Assembly: GCA_023230665.1 (NCBI GenBank)
Contig: JALNWY010000002.1
Location: 1-61,131, forward strand
From: Deltaproteobacteria bacterium
Lineage (GTDB): Bacteria; Desulfobacterota; Desulfomonilia; UBA1062
DNA length: 61,131 nucleotides
Direction: 5' to 3'
Both the position numbers and the translations under genes were made by a program. Shown one piece after another: positions 1 to 7,249 of this stretch; position 1 is the first letter of the stretch; each line of letters opens with the position of its first letter. The notes beneath the pieces are model-generated. The model had not been told where the DNA came from. It saw only the letters and a program-made list of their open reading frames with translations, and searched no databases.

Positions 1-123
1 ATCTATGGTTCCTTCTTTGTCGTGCCCGAGGTCGGCGTGCTCGACTATGCAGACGGCAAAGACGGCAAAAACGAACACAAGGATACCACCTACTTCGGCG
101 CAAAATGGCAGATTAACTTCTAA
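1..123 (+). CDS. C-terminal end of an outer-membrane beta-barrel protein (5' truncated by window edge)
   Basis: The frame is open from the first base and ends in TAA. The 40 visible residues end in YFGAKWQINF. Alternating aromatic and hydrophobic residues with a terminal phenylalanine are the usual BAM-recognition signal of outer-membrane beta-barrel proteins. The rest of the protein lies outside the window, so the porin or channel type cannot be named. A strong terminator follows 25 bases downstream, so this is the last gene of its transcript. Confidence 0.6.
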   Translation: MYGSFFVVPEVGVLDYADGKDGKNEHKDTTYFGAKWQINF

Positions 124-148
124 AGGAAGCCGTATACACTATACCTCT

Positions 149-184
149 GGGGAGCCGGAAGCACTTACCCGGTTCCCCCTTTTT
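149..184 (+). terminator. Rho-independent terminator after the outer-membrane protein gene
   Basis: The stem GGGGAGCCGG pairs with CCGGTTCCCC with one G-U pair across a 10-base loop, and is followed by CTTTTTCC. It lies just after the stop codon at 121-123 and points in the same direction. Confidence 0.75.
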
Positions 185-621
185 CCGTTCCTGTCCCTGG
201 AAGCCCGCACTCATGATGTACGAAATACGTGTCGGTTTTAAGAGAAAGGCCGCACCCTTGCCGCCGATATCGCACATATGCGCCGCCAGCTTTCCGGGAC
301 GATGACAAGCGATCTTCTTCTCCTCGACCAGTTCGGTCTCGGTCACGAGCAGGTCGTCATGCCCGCCCTCCTGCCCAGGACGAGAGAACCGACTACCTTT
401 GCGGCCCGCTGTCAGCACCGGCATCTGTGCGCCCTGAGTCGCCAAGGGGAGGCCGACTCGACATCGGCCTCCCCAGAGCAAGGGGGCTTATTATTTGGAT
501 GATCGCATCCTCAATTTCCTGATTGTAAAATATCCGACGGGTTTTCACCCTACTGTATTCCCGCAGTGTACCTGAGATTCATCTCATTGATCCTCGGCGA
601 AATCCTCGTCCCGTGCCATTT
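185..621. other. Gene-poor gap, no convincing gene
   Basis: Several short open frames overlap here on both strands. None has a good ribosome binding site or a recognisable motif. A minus-strand frame at 113-481 would lie downstream of the E2 pseudogene and could be more of the same decayed operon, but I cannot identify it. Confidence 0.5.
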
Positions 622-1457
622 TCAGGGACCTCTCCTGCCTCCAAAAGGGCTCACGGCAGGGCAATGCAGTCCTCCGGCACGGGTCTGGCCCGTCTCCATG
701 ATCGCCGCAGCGGCAAAAAACACGTTCTCGTCTGGTTGATCACAGTCGTGAAATGCTCGATCCCGAGCATCCCCTGGCCCGTGTGGACCGAGAATGAGGG
801 TTGAGTAAGAAGATGCATGCGACAAACATATTTGCGACGATCGCTCTCCTCCGCACGAAAATTTCTCCAGCTGCGCCTTCCGGCAAATCTGCCGGGGCGC
901 CAGCGACGATTTTCCCAAAGATACAGGCGGAGAAGCCTGAGCAGGAGCTGCGGCGGGCTTGTCTGCCTGTGATGCCTGTGCCTTATCTACGTTTTTTTGA
1001 CAATTCTGCCACCGGATCCTGGGCCCTTCACTGCAGGGGAGATATCGACGTTGTTTTGCCGGGCATATTTCTTTGCCAGGTGGGCCGCTCTCACCTGCTG
1101 TTCAGAACTGTCGCTCTGAGGAGATATGGATGGTGTCTTCGGGGTATCAGTAGCTTCCATAGATATTTGGTATGCGGAATCATGCACCGCAGCTCCCGCT
1201 ATGTCAGACGCGATCTCCCCTGCCTTGAGTAAATACGCGACAATGGTTCCGACAGGGACACTCTCCGGCTCCTGTACCAGGATCTTCCTCTGCACGCCAT
1301 CTTCCGGGGCTTCCACGTCCATATGTGACCTTTCCCGTCTCCAGAGCGAAGAGGACCTCTCTCTTTCTGGCCTCTCCGCTTTTTTCTTTTTCCCTACGAC
1401 CATGGCTCCTTCGGTGATGGTCAGACCGAGCTTCGGCATTATCACATCAACCGGCAT
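622..1457 (-). pseudogene. Decayed 2-oxoacid dehydrogenase E2 (dihydrolipoamide acyltransferase)
   Basis: The start is probably the ATG at 1457 behind AGGACAAG. The product begins MPVDVIMPKLGLTITEG, a classic lipoyl-domain N-terminus, and later reads MDVEAPEDG and VPVGTIVAYLL. The lipoyl-lysine segment VLFALETGKVT is present only in another frame (1324-1356). Two small indels around it restore the frame. An E3-binding domain (AAHLAKKYA, KGPGSGGRI) follows and the frame stops at 987. Further on, pieces of the catalytic domain appear in different frames: GMLGIEHFTTVIN near 727-765 and AAIMETG near 695-715. Most of the catalytic core is missing. The family forms the acyl-transferring core of pyruvate, acetoin or branched-chain dehydrogenases. 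This copy cannot make an active enzyme. It lies directly downstream of an intact enoyl-CoA hydratase. Confidence 0.8.
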
Positions 1458-1484
1458 CTTCTTGTCCTCTCTATCTTGCAAATG

Positions 1485-2267
1485 TTATTTTCCCTTGAAG
1501 TCTGCTTTTCGTTTCTCGGCAAAGGCAGTGATACCTTCTTTCATATCTTCCGTGCTGAAACAGGCCAGGCAGTTCTTCTGGGCATACTGGAGCCCGTGCT
1601 CCATGGGCAGGTCCATCCCGATCTCCACGGCATCCTTGCAGAGCTCTACTGCAATGGGTGCATTCGCCATGATCCTGCCTGCCATCTCCTCAGCCGCAGC
1701 CACAGCCTGCCCTTTGGGGACTACCCGGTTCACCAGACCGATCCGGTATGCCTCTTCGGCGTCGATGGGGTCGCCAGTAAGCATCATCTCATGTGCCCTG
1801 CCCTTGCCGACAAGCAGGGGGAGCCGCTGAGTTCCGCCAGCCCCGGGGATGATCCCCAGCTTCACCTCGGGCAATCCGAGCTTGGCGTCTTCGTCGGCGA
1901 CACGAATCTGGCAGGAGAGGGCAAGCTCCAGACCACCTCCCATGGCAACCCCATTGATGGCGGCGATGACCGGCTGACGGAGTTTCTCGATTGCCGCAGT
2001 CATCCTGACGAGCCCGTTATCCCACCGCAGAAAGTCAATCGGCTTGAGATTGTTCAGCTCCCTGATGTCTGCGCCCGCCTGAAATCCTTTGCCGGCCCCC
2101 GTGATGATGAGTACCTTGATCTCCTCGTCCTCGTTCACTCTGGCCAGGGCGTCCGTCAACTCCGCAATCAGCTTTTGGCTGATTGCGTTGAGCACTTCCG
2201 GGCGGTTAAGAACCAGATAACCGATGTGGTTTTTCTTCTCGAGAATGATGGTTTCGTAACGATGCAT
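1485..2267 (-). CDS. Enoyl-CoA hydratase/isomerase (crotonase family)
   Basis: The 260-residue length is normal for the family. The product probably hydrates trans-2-enoyl-CoA in fatty acid, branched-chain or aromatic acid breakdown in the cytoplasm. The oxyanion-hole segment AGADIREL sits near residues 64-71. Both crotonase glutamates are present: E114 in GGGLELAL and E134 in LPEVKLGIIPGAGGTQ. The start has a strong GGAGGG ribosome site eight or so bases upstream. The decayed E2 gene follows within 30 bases on the same strand, so both were once in one acyl-CoA catabolic operon. The exact substrate cannot be read from the sequence. Confidence 0.92.
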   Translation of the reverse strand: MHRYETIILEKKNHIGYLVLNRPEVLNAISQKLIAELTDALARVNEDEEIKVLIITGAGKGFQAGADIRELNNLKPIDFLRWDNGLVRMTAAIEKLRQPVIAAINGVAMGGGLELALSCQIRVADEDAKLGLPEVKLGIIPGAGGTQRLPLLVGKGRAHEMMLTGDPIDAEEAYRIGLVNRVVPKGQAVAAAEEMAGRIMANAPIAVELCKDAVEIGMDLPMEHGLQYAQKNCLACFSTEDMKEGITAFAEKRKADFKGK

Positions 2268-3130
2268 GGCCTTTCCCTCCTTTATAGAATACCCCCTCTT
2301 CAGCAGCAGGCCTTCCTTTCGTGGGTTATGACAGCCAGACCGAGCACGAGCTTTTAATCATTGCACCATATTGATGCTCGCCGAATATTCTAAAAGAGAC
2401 TCCTTTCGAGTCTTACAGCCTGACTTTTCCACCCGTTATCCGGGTCTTGCAACCTTTACACCCAGACGCGAGGTTCACTCTTTCTATTTCAGATCAACGG
2501 GAACAACACGTTCCATCTCTGTTAAGGCTGAATTCCCCGGAGCTTGCTGCGAAAAGTCTATTCTCCCTGGGATATTTTTATACCCCTGAGCTTGCTGCGG
2601 GGCAGTTTATTTGCCGGATCAATAAGCAACTAGCGTACCAAAATTCAATTGGAGGACTTTATATAATACCATCAATAGGTTATGGTTGTTGCATGATTCC
2701 TTTTGCGGTTCTCATCCCCGGAGATTTTCACAAACGAAACAACCAGTTGTTCCAGATTAGAACATCTGTGTTGATCATCGACAACAGGCCCATGGACTGC
2801 GTCCTTCATCGGCTTGGGTATGTATTCGCCAGAGAAATGGGCTGTTTCTCTTGTCATGTCCTCGTAAAACCGGTTCATCGGTACTCTGAATTTAAGGAAA
2901 CAAGCCATGCAGACCGCACGCTCCAGTGTGTACCATTTGAAATATCTCCAGCTGCATCCGAGAATCGCCCGGGAATCTCTGTTTCCCGGAAACATGGTCT
3001 GACCGCCTGGCAAATTGTTCCTTCATATTTTTTGGCCCTTGTTCGGACGAGCCAGATGCCTGGACCGGGGCAGCCCTGCCCCGGAATGTCCTTGCGCATC
3101 GGCCCAAAGAGCCATCAGAGCACCACCTGG
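2268..3130. other. Long gene-poor region upstream of the crotonase gene
   Basis: No gene is convincing here. A 234-codon open frame on the plus strand (2447-3151) and a 113-codon frame on the minus strand (2672-3013) overlap each other and lack recognisable motifs. Neighbouring minus-strand frames look like broken continuations, so a decayed gene is possible. Two copies of a short G+C palindrome are present at 2535-2602. Confidence 0.45.
2535..2602. repeat. Two copies of an imperfect palindromic repeat
   Basis: CCCCGGAGCTTGCTGCG (2535-2551) and CCCCTGAGCTTGCTGCGGGG (2583-2602) share AGCTTGCTGCG. The second copy is an imperfect hairpin with CCCC/GGGG arms. The two look like members of an interspersed palindromic repeat family. 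Copy number elsewhere in the genome cannot be seen here. Confidence 0.5.
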
Positions 3131-3150
3131 CACGTGTTTCAAGACACGTG
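3131..3150. promoter_or_regulatory. Perfect inverted repeat, candidate enhancer-binding site
   Basis: CACGTGT, six bases, ACACGTG. The centre lies about 135 bases upstream of the -24 element at 3275. That is the usual distance for the binding site of a sigma54 activator. The role is inferred from position and symmetry only. Confidence 0.45.
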
Positions 3151-3273
3151 ATACAATATGATACATGGCGTATTATTGTGTGACAACCTCTCAAACCTCC
3201 CGCTCGGAACTGGTGCGGATAATCTACTCATATCTTATTGATTTATCAGTTTAAATTGATTTATTCCCTGAAT

Positions 3274-3289
3274 TGGTTCGATTTTTGCT
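3274..3289 (+). promoter_or_regulatory. Sigma54 (-24/-12) promoter
   Basis: TTGGTTCGATTTTTGCTA keeps GG (3275-3276) and GC (3287-3288) with exactly 10 bases between them. It matches the consensus YTGGCACG-N4-TTGCW at all but two positions. Transcription would start near 3300. No protein gene in the same direction follows for about 1 kb, but two terminators do. Confidence 0.6.
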
Positions 3290-3299
3290 ATTTAAAGGG

Positions 3300-3383
3300 C
3301 AATCAGGGAAACCTGACTCTCACTCCCATAAGGTGAGAACCCTCCTCTTACGCTGGTGGCCGTAACCGGCCACCAGATTTTTT
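3300..3383 (+). ncRNA. Candidate sigma54-dependent small RNA, first segment
   Basis: The predicted transcript begins about 12 bases after the -12 element. It contains a small hairpin (TCTCAC / GTGAGA), then a single-stranded CCTCCTC (3341-3347) complementary to Shine-Dalgarno sequences. It ends in a strong terminator hairpin, CTGGTGGCC / GGCCACCAG followed by ATTTTTT (3353-3383). I see no translated frame in it. The RNA is inferred from its promoter, structure and terminator, with no homology behind it. Confidence 0.45.
3353..3383 (+). terminator. Rho-independent terminator 1 of the small-RNA locus
   Basis: A nine-base perfect stem CTGGTGGCC / GGCCACCAG with a six-base loop, followed by ATTTTTTCC. 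Confidence 0.75.
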
Positions 3384-3494
3384 CCTGATGATGCGCGCTG
3401 TTTGCCGGGAAGGAAGAGAATGCACACTCATTCATATCTTGATACCTCCTCAAGAGCCGGTACGTACAGATCCTGCACGTACCGGCATTTTTTT
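3384..3494 (+). ncRNA. Candidate second small-RNA segment or read-through product
   Basis: After the first terminator, CTTGA and TCAAG form a stem whose loop displays CCTCC, and CCTCCTC (3445-3451) repeats the heptamer of the first segment. A second strong terminator ends the segment. A short frame starting ATG at 3420 behind GGAAGGAAG exists, but it runs through the terminator stem and has no recognisable product. I saw no separate promoter, so this part may be made by read-through. Confidence 0.35.
3456..3494 (+). terminator. Rho-independent terminator 2 of the small-RNA locus
   Basis: A perfect ten-base stem GCCGGTACGT / ACGTACCGGC with an 11-base loop is followed by ATTTTTTT. Confidence 0.85.
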
Positions 3495-3631
3495 CAACAA
3501 GGCACAGCGGCCTTATGGAGCGGTCCGGACAAGTCATATCCTGACTGGCCTTTAAGGGAGACCTGAAAAGGCCTGGAAACTCCGGTGTTCTGAAGAGGCC
3601 TCCGTTTTTGCGCCTATGGGCGGACCGCCCC

Positions 3632-4199
3632 TTATGCGGCAAGATCCAGCTGCTGGGCCGTGCCGGCTCTCCCGTCTTCCTTCAGATAGATGCCGGTAGC
3701 GCGAATCCGGCCGAGGAGTTCGTTGGTGGAATCCATACGGATATCGAACAGGGTGGAGGCCCTGCCGGACGTGGGTATGGGGACCTGTTCAGATATGCCG
3801 TCAACATCAAGATCGAACTCGAATTTCAGGGAAGTGAGATCAGCGGCGTTGCCGTCAAAGTTGATCACCAGAGGGTCGACCGGGGCGTCACCCGCCCTGA
3901 TGGACAGTATGTTCTTCTCGATGTACTCCCGGCTCATATCGAGCTCGAGTGAAAAAGCCAGGTCCCTGCCGTCCGCCGTCCGGATGATCCCCTGGGCGCT
4001 GAAACCCACATCCTCTCTTTCGCGATGCGTATGCTCGAGCTCGTACTCCATCCCCCAGCCATGCCGCTGCTCATCCTCCTGGCGAATGCCATCATGGCCC
4101 GTCGCCAGGCCCTGGCTCTCGACCTTCCCGATCCGGAGGAATCTGATCTCTCTTCCTGAGAGCAGCTCTGCATTGAGGATCTTCTATCCGGTAATTCAC
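3632..4199 (-). pseudogene. Remnant of a large secreted/VCBS-like conserved protein
   Basis: A GTG at 4199 behind AAGGA starts a frame (VNYRIE) that slips within a few codons into the frame reading ILNAELLSGREI. That frame then stays open through MEYELEHTH, DPLVINFDG and DLDVDG to the stop. The C-terminus (ATGIYLKEDGRAGT) matches, from memory, the end of a family of about 350 residues. In that family the middle carries calcium-loop repeats such as DKNGDG, and that middle is missing here: DVDGISEQ runs within about 30 residues into the C-terminal segment. I read this as a frameshifted, internally deleted gene. A short functional version is possible, but no good start exists for the remaining frame. 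Confidence 0.55.
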
Positions 4200-4389
4200 C
4201 TCATTCCTTTTTCATCGGTTTCGTACATGGGTTGCTTGATAGCGATTCCGAAAATAACCCGCCCGTGGATTCCCTCCGGCAGGAAGGCTTTTTGAGTCGA
4301 TGTTCCAGCCGGTTATTTATATAGTTATGCAACAAGGTCTTTAAGGAATGCACCGGGAGATTCGCTCCTGCCATACTGGAGGGCAATCT

Positions 4390-5157
4390 ATGGCTGTCAG
4401 GGAAAAGATCGTGAAGGTTGCGGCAGTGGGCGATATCCACTGCAACGAAAGCCACCGGGACGTGGTACACGCCCTTCTCGCCCATATCACCGAAACCGCT
4501 GAGGTGCTCCTGCTGTGCGGCGATCTGACAGATACCGGGCTCGTGGAAGAGGCGCACATTCTTGCCCGGGAAATCACCACCACGGTCAAGATTCCGGTCG
4601 TGGGCGTGCTGGGGAACCATGATTATGAATCAGGCAAACAGCTGGAGATCAGGCATATCCTGTGCGATGCCGGGGTGTCGCTTCTGGATGGAGAAACCGT
4701 GCAGATCCACGGGATCGGTTTTGCCGGCGTGAAGGGATTCGCAGGAGGTTTCGGCCGATATCAGCTCGAGGCCTGGGGAGAACCGGCCATCAAGGAATTC
4801 GTGCAGGAGGCAATGGATGAGGCCCTGAAGCTGGAACTGGCTCTGGCACGCTTCGAAGAGATGCCCCTTGTCGTGCTGATGCACTATTCGCCCATCCGGG
4901 CCACCGTGGAGGGAGAACCGCGCGAGATCCTCCCCTTTCTGGGATCGAGCCGTCTCGAAGTGCCTCTGACCTGGTTCGACGTGGTCGCCGTGTTCCACGG
5001 CCATGCGCACCGGGGCATGCCTCAAGGCTACACCACCAGGAACATCCCGGTCTATAACGTGGCCATGCCGCTGCTTCGTGCTCTTCATCCCGATCGTCCC
5101 CCCTTCCGGTTGCTGGAGGTCCCCTGTACCACATCCGGCACGGCTATGGGCCAGTGA
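4390..5157 (+). CDS. Metallophosphoesterase
   Basis: A 255-residue calcineurin-like phosphoesterase. The metal ligands are in order: D15 and H17 (GDIHCN), D45 (GDLTD), N76-H77-D78 (GNHD), H165 (MHY) and H205/H207 (GHAHRG). The set is complete, so a phosphodiesterase or phosphatase activity in the cytoplasm is likely. The substrate is unknown. I chose ATG 4390 because GGAGGG lies seven bases upstream; an earlier in-frame ATG at 4348 has no ribosome site. The next gene, a nucleotidyltransferase, starts 24 bases after the stop, so the two are probably co-transcribed. Confidence 0.88.
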   Translation: MAVREKIVKVAAVGDIHCNESHRDVVHALLAHITETAEVLLLCGDLTDTGLVEEAHILAREITTTVKIPVVGVLGNHDYESGKQLEIRHILCDAGVSLLDGETVQIHGIGFAGVKGFAGGFGRYQLEAWGEPAIKEFVQEAMDEALKLELALARFEEMPLVVLMHYSPIRATVEGEPREILPFLGSSRLEVPLTWFDVVAVFHGHAHRGMPQGYTTRNIPVYNVAMPLLRALHPDRPPFRLLEVPCTTSGTAMGQ

Positions 5158-5181
5158 TGGGGAATGCTTGAAGGAGAAACC

Positions 5182-5994
5182 ATGCAGAAGTTCTTGCTGG
5201 ATGAGAAGTTCTTGCTGGATGAGAAGTATCTCAGCCCGGATACCCGGAATTTCTATCGCGAGGTGTTGACCCGCCTGGGCTGGTCCAAGATATCCTTTCT
5301 TGTCGGCGGGGCCTTTGCCTTCGGGTGCTATACCCGTGTGGTGAGGGATACCAAAGATCTCGACATATTCGTTTACCCTCAGGATGCCGAAAGCATTCTC
5401 AAAGAGCTGGAACGTGCCGGCTATCAGACCGAGTTTACGGACAGGCTCTGGATAGCCAAGGCATTCCACGGCGAGTGTGTCGTGGACGTGATCTTCGGCT
5501 CGGGCAACGGTATCGGCAATGTGGATGAGGAATGGTTCGCCCATGCGTACAAAGGCGATCTCCTGGGTATCGAGGCCAGGCTCATCCCGCCCGAGGAGAT
5601 GATCTGGTCAAAGGCGTTCGTCATGACCCGGGACCGATACGACGGCGCCGACGTTGCCCACCTTCTGCTGACATTCGCCGAGCGACTGGACTGGAAACGC
5701 ATCGAACGCCGCTTTGACGTGCACTGGCGGGTTCTCTACAACCACCTCCTCCTTTTCGGGTATATCTATCCCTCCGAGCGTGCGCGCATTCCCGCATGGA
5801 TCATGCAGGAGCTGGCACAGAGGCTCAGAGAAGAAACAGAGGCGCCTCCTCCCGCCAAACGGGTCTGCCAGGGGACCTTGCTGTCCATGGTGGATTACGA
5901 TATCGATGTGGAGCAGTGGGGATATCGCGACCCCCGGCCAGTGAAACCCACGTTCAGAAATCCGGGTGCGCCGGGAGATACGGGCCGCCGGTGA
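5182..5994 (+). CDS. Nucleotidyltransferase-fold protein
   Basis: The 270-residue product carries the polymerase-beta-type signature: GGAFAFG (42-48) followed by D59 and D61 (DLDIFV), with a third acidic strand at VVDVIFG. Such proteins transfer a nucleotide or have lost that activity; the target here is unknown. ATG 5182 follows GGAG at good spacing. Residues 3-14 are a perfect duplication of KFLLDE, encoded by an 18-base tandem repeat. It forms a pair with the metallophosphoesterase just upstream, which suggests opposing add/remove chemistry on the same molecule. That is inference only. Confidence 0.8.
   Translation: MQKFLLDEKFLLDEKYLSPDTRNFYREVLTRLGWSKISFLVGGAFAFGCYTRVVRDTKDLDIFVYPQDAESILKELERAGYQTEFTDRLWIAKAFHGECVVDVIFGSGNGIGNVDEEWFAHAYKGDLLGIEARLIPPEEMIWSKAFVMTRDRYDGADVAHLLLTFAERLDWKRIERRFDVHWRVLYNHLLLFGYIYPSERARIPAWIMQELAQRLREETEAPPPAKRVCQGTLLSMVDYDIDVEQWGYRDPRPVKPTFRNPGAPGDTGRR
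5188..5223 (+). repeat. 18-bp perfect tandem duplication inside the nucleotidyltransferase gene
   Basis: AAGTTCTTGCTGGATGAG occurs twice head to tail and encodes KFLLDE twice near the N-terminus. Both copies are identical, which points to a recent duplication or slippage event. Confidence 0.9.
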
Positions 5995-6164
5995 GAAGAA
6001 TCGCCGCAGACATAAGGCCCGGTACGGGCAAATCCCGGGGCATGCCCCAGGCTCACCCGTCCTGCACGACAGCTCGGGTGCTTGGGGTTTCTTGCGCAGG
6101 CACAAATTCTTGCAAAGAAGCGGGGAACTGGTCTATGAACCTGTCATGATAAGGAGGGTTGCGT

Positions 6165-6398
6165 ATGCCTCATGTTATCGTCAAGCTCTATCCCGGGAGA
6201 TCAGAAGAGCAGAAAAAACAGCTTGCCCAGGTCATTGCTCAGGACGTGGTCGCCATCATCCAGTGTGACGAGAAATCCGTGTCCGTAGCCTTTGAGGAGA
6301 TCGACCCGGACCAGTGGCCCGAACAGGTGTACAAACCGGATATCCTGGAAAGAAGACAGCACCTGTACAAAAAGCCCGGATATAACCCGTTCGAGTAG
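6165..6398 (+). CDS. 4-oxalocrotonate tautomerase family protein
   Basis: The 77-residue product begins M-P-H, giving the N-terminal catalytic proline after methionine removal. The sequence PHVIVKLYPG then SEEQKKQLA fits the small tautomerase superfamily, with the PGYNPF C-terminal tail common in this group. These enzymes move a proton between keto and enol forms of 2-oxoacids. AAGGAGGG lies seven bases before ATG 6165. It is a monocistronic gene between the nucleotidyltransferase and an acetyltransferase. Confidence 0.88.
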   Translation: MPHVIVKLYPGRSEEQKKQLAQVIAQDVVAIIQCDEKSVSVAFEEIDPDQWPEQVYKPDILERRQHLYKKPGYNPFE

Positions 6399-6524
6399 AA
6401 AGATATGGGCCCATGCCCAACCCGGCCTTTCAGGCATGACAAAGATCTCGTCTTCTCCTTGAAAACGCGGTCCTGCATCAGACATATGTATCATGATACC
6501 AAAAGTTCGGGAGATGATCTTTTC

Positions 6525-7061
6525 ATGGAGATACTGAAATCGCCTCGCCTGATCCTCCGGCCCCTGATTCTCAACGACGCGGTTCATTTCGCCAGGCTTC
6601 TGGGTCCTGATCCGGCAGGGGTGCGCATGACCGCGAGCATTCCCAACCCGTGCACCGAAGAGGCTGCCCGGGAGTGGATCGTCCAGAATACTTGCCCGAG
6701 AACAGAACATGTATTCGCCGTCACCCATGCCCAGAGCGGTGAGTTTATGGGCGCCATAGGGTTCGGAGATTCGCCCGGAAACGGCGAGCTCGGCTATTGG
6801 ATCGGGAAGCCGTTTCGGGAAAAGGGTTATGCGACCGAGGCAATCCGCCGGATCGTGACCCATGCCTCCTATCTGGGCATCCGCCGTCTCTTTGCCGAGA
6901 CCTTCCCTACAAATCCCGCTTCTTCACGGGTCCTGACAAAGAACGGATTCCGCCTCACGGGCAGAGGAACACGCAGCATCCCCTTACGCGGAGGGGCGCG
7001 CACGATCCTGAAGTATGCCGTGGAGATCCAGGGATATTCAGGACAGAACAACCGGAAATAA
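6525..7061 (+). CDS. GNAT family N-acetyltransferase (RimJ/RimL-like)
   Basis: A 178-residue protein starting MEILKSPRLILRPL, the typical N-terminal strand of RimJ/RimL-type acetyltransferases. ELGYWIGKPFREKGYATEA carries the acetyl-CoA pyrophosphate loop (R/Q-x-x-G-x-G/A type), and NPASSRVLTKNGF is the usual C-terminal motif. It would acetylate an amino group on a protein N-terminus or small molecule; the target is unknown. ATG 6525 follows GGGAG; the frame extends 40 codons upstream but without a ribosome site or family similarity. Confidence 0.88.
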   Translation: MEILKSPRLILRPLILNDAVHFARLLGPDPAGVRMTASIPNPCTEEAAREWIVQNTCPRTEHVFAVTHAQSGEFMGAIGFGDSPGNGELGYWIGKPFREKGYATEAIRRIVTHASYLGIRRLFAETFPTNPASSRVLTKNGFRLTGRGTRSIPLRGGARTILKYAVEIQGYSGQNNRK

Positions 7062-7113
7062 AAACCCCTCATGGAAAAACAGAGCCGACAGGCCCTGGGG
7101 TGTGATCAAAGTC

Positions 7114-7165
7114 TTGGACATAGTCTCTTTTTCGCATTATACTAGCCCGTAAAGATGTCATCTTT
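7114..7165 (+). promoter_or_regulatory. Sigma70-type promoter with operator-like palindrome
   Basis: TTGGAC (7114-7119), an 18-base spacer and TATACT (7138-7143) make a good promoter. AAAGATG-T-CATCTTT (7151-7165) is a perfect 7-1-7 inverted repeat covering the expected start site, where a repressor could bind. A possible 18-residue leader frame (7183-7239) with AAAGGA upstream lies between it and the next gene. Confidence 0.45.
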
Positions 7166-7249
7166 GCTAAAGGAACTGCACTATGCCCAGCACCCTCATA
7201 CAATCCGGCAGGGTCATCGGCGGCACGGGATGGAAATGAGCGGCCTGCC

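Noticed and set aside
113..481. Minus-strand frame downstream of the E2 pseudogene
   Set aside because: Could be more of the decayed operon, but I cannot match it and it runs into the terminator of the plus-strand gene.
2672..3013. A 113-codon minus-strand frame (TLERAVCMACFLKF)
   Set aside because: Looks somewhat protein-like and may be a decayed gene, but no family is recognised and the upstream part is in other frames.
2447..3151. A 234-codon open frame on the plus strand
   Set aside because: No ribosome site or motif, poor protein-like composition, and it overlaps other open frames; length alone in GC-rich DNA is not evidence.
3420..3566. Small frame with good ribosome site inside the small-RNA locus
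   Set aside because: It passes through the second terminator stem and has no recognisable product, so translation of the whole frame is unlikely. A short leader peptide is not excluded.
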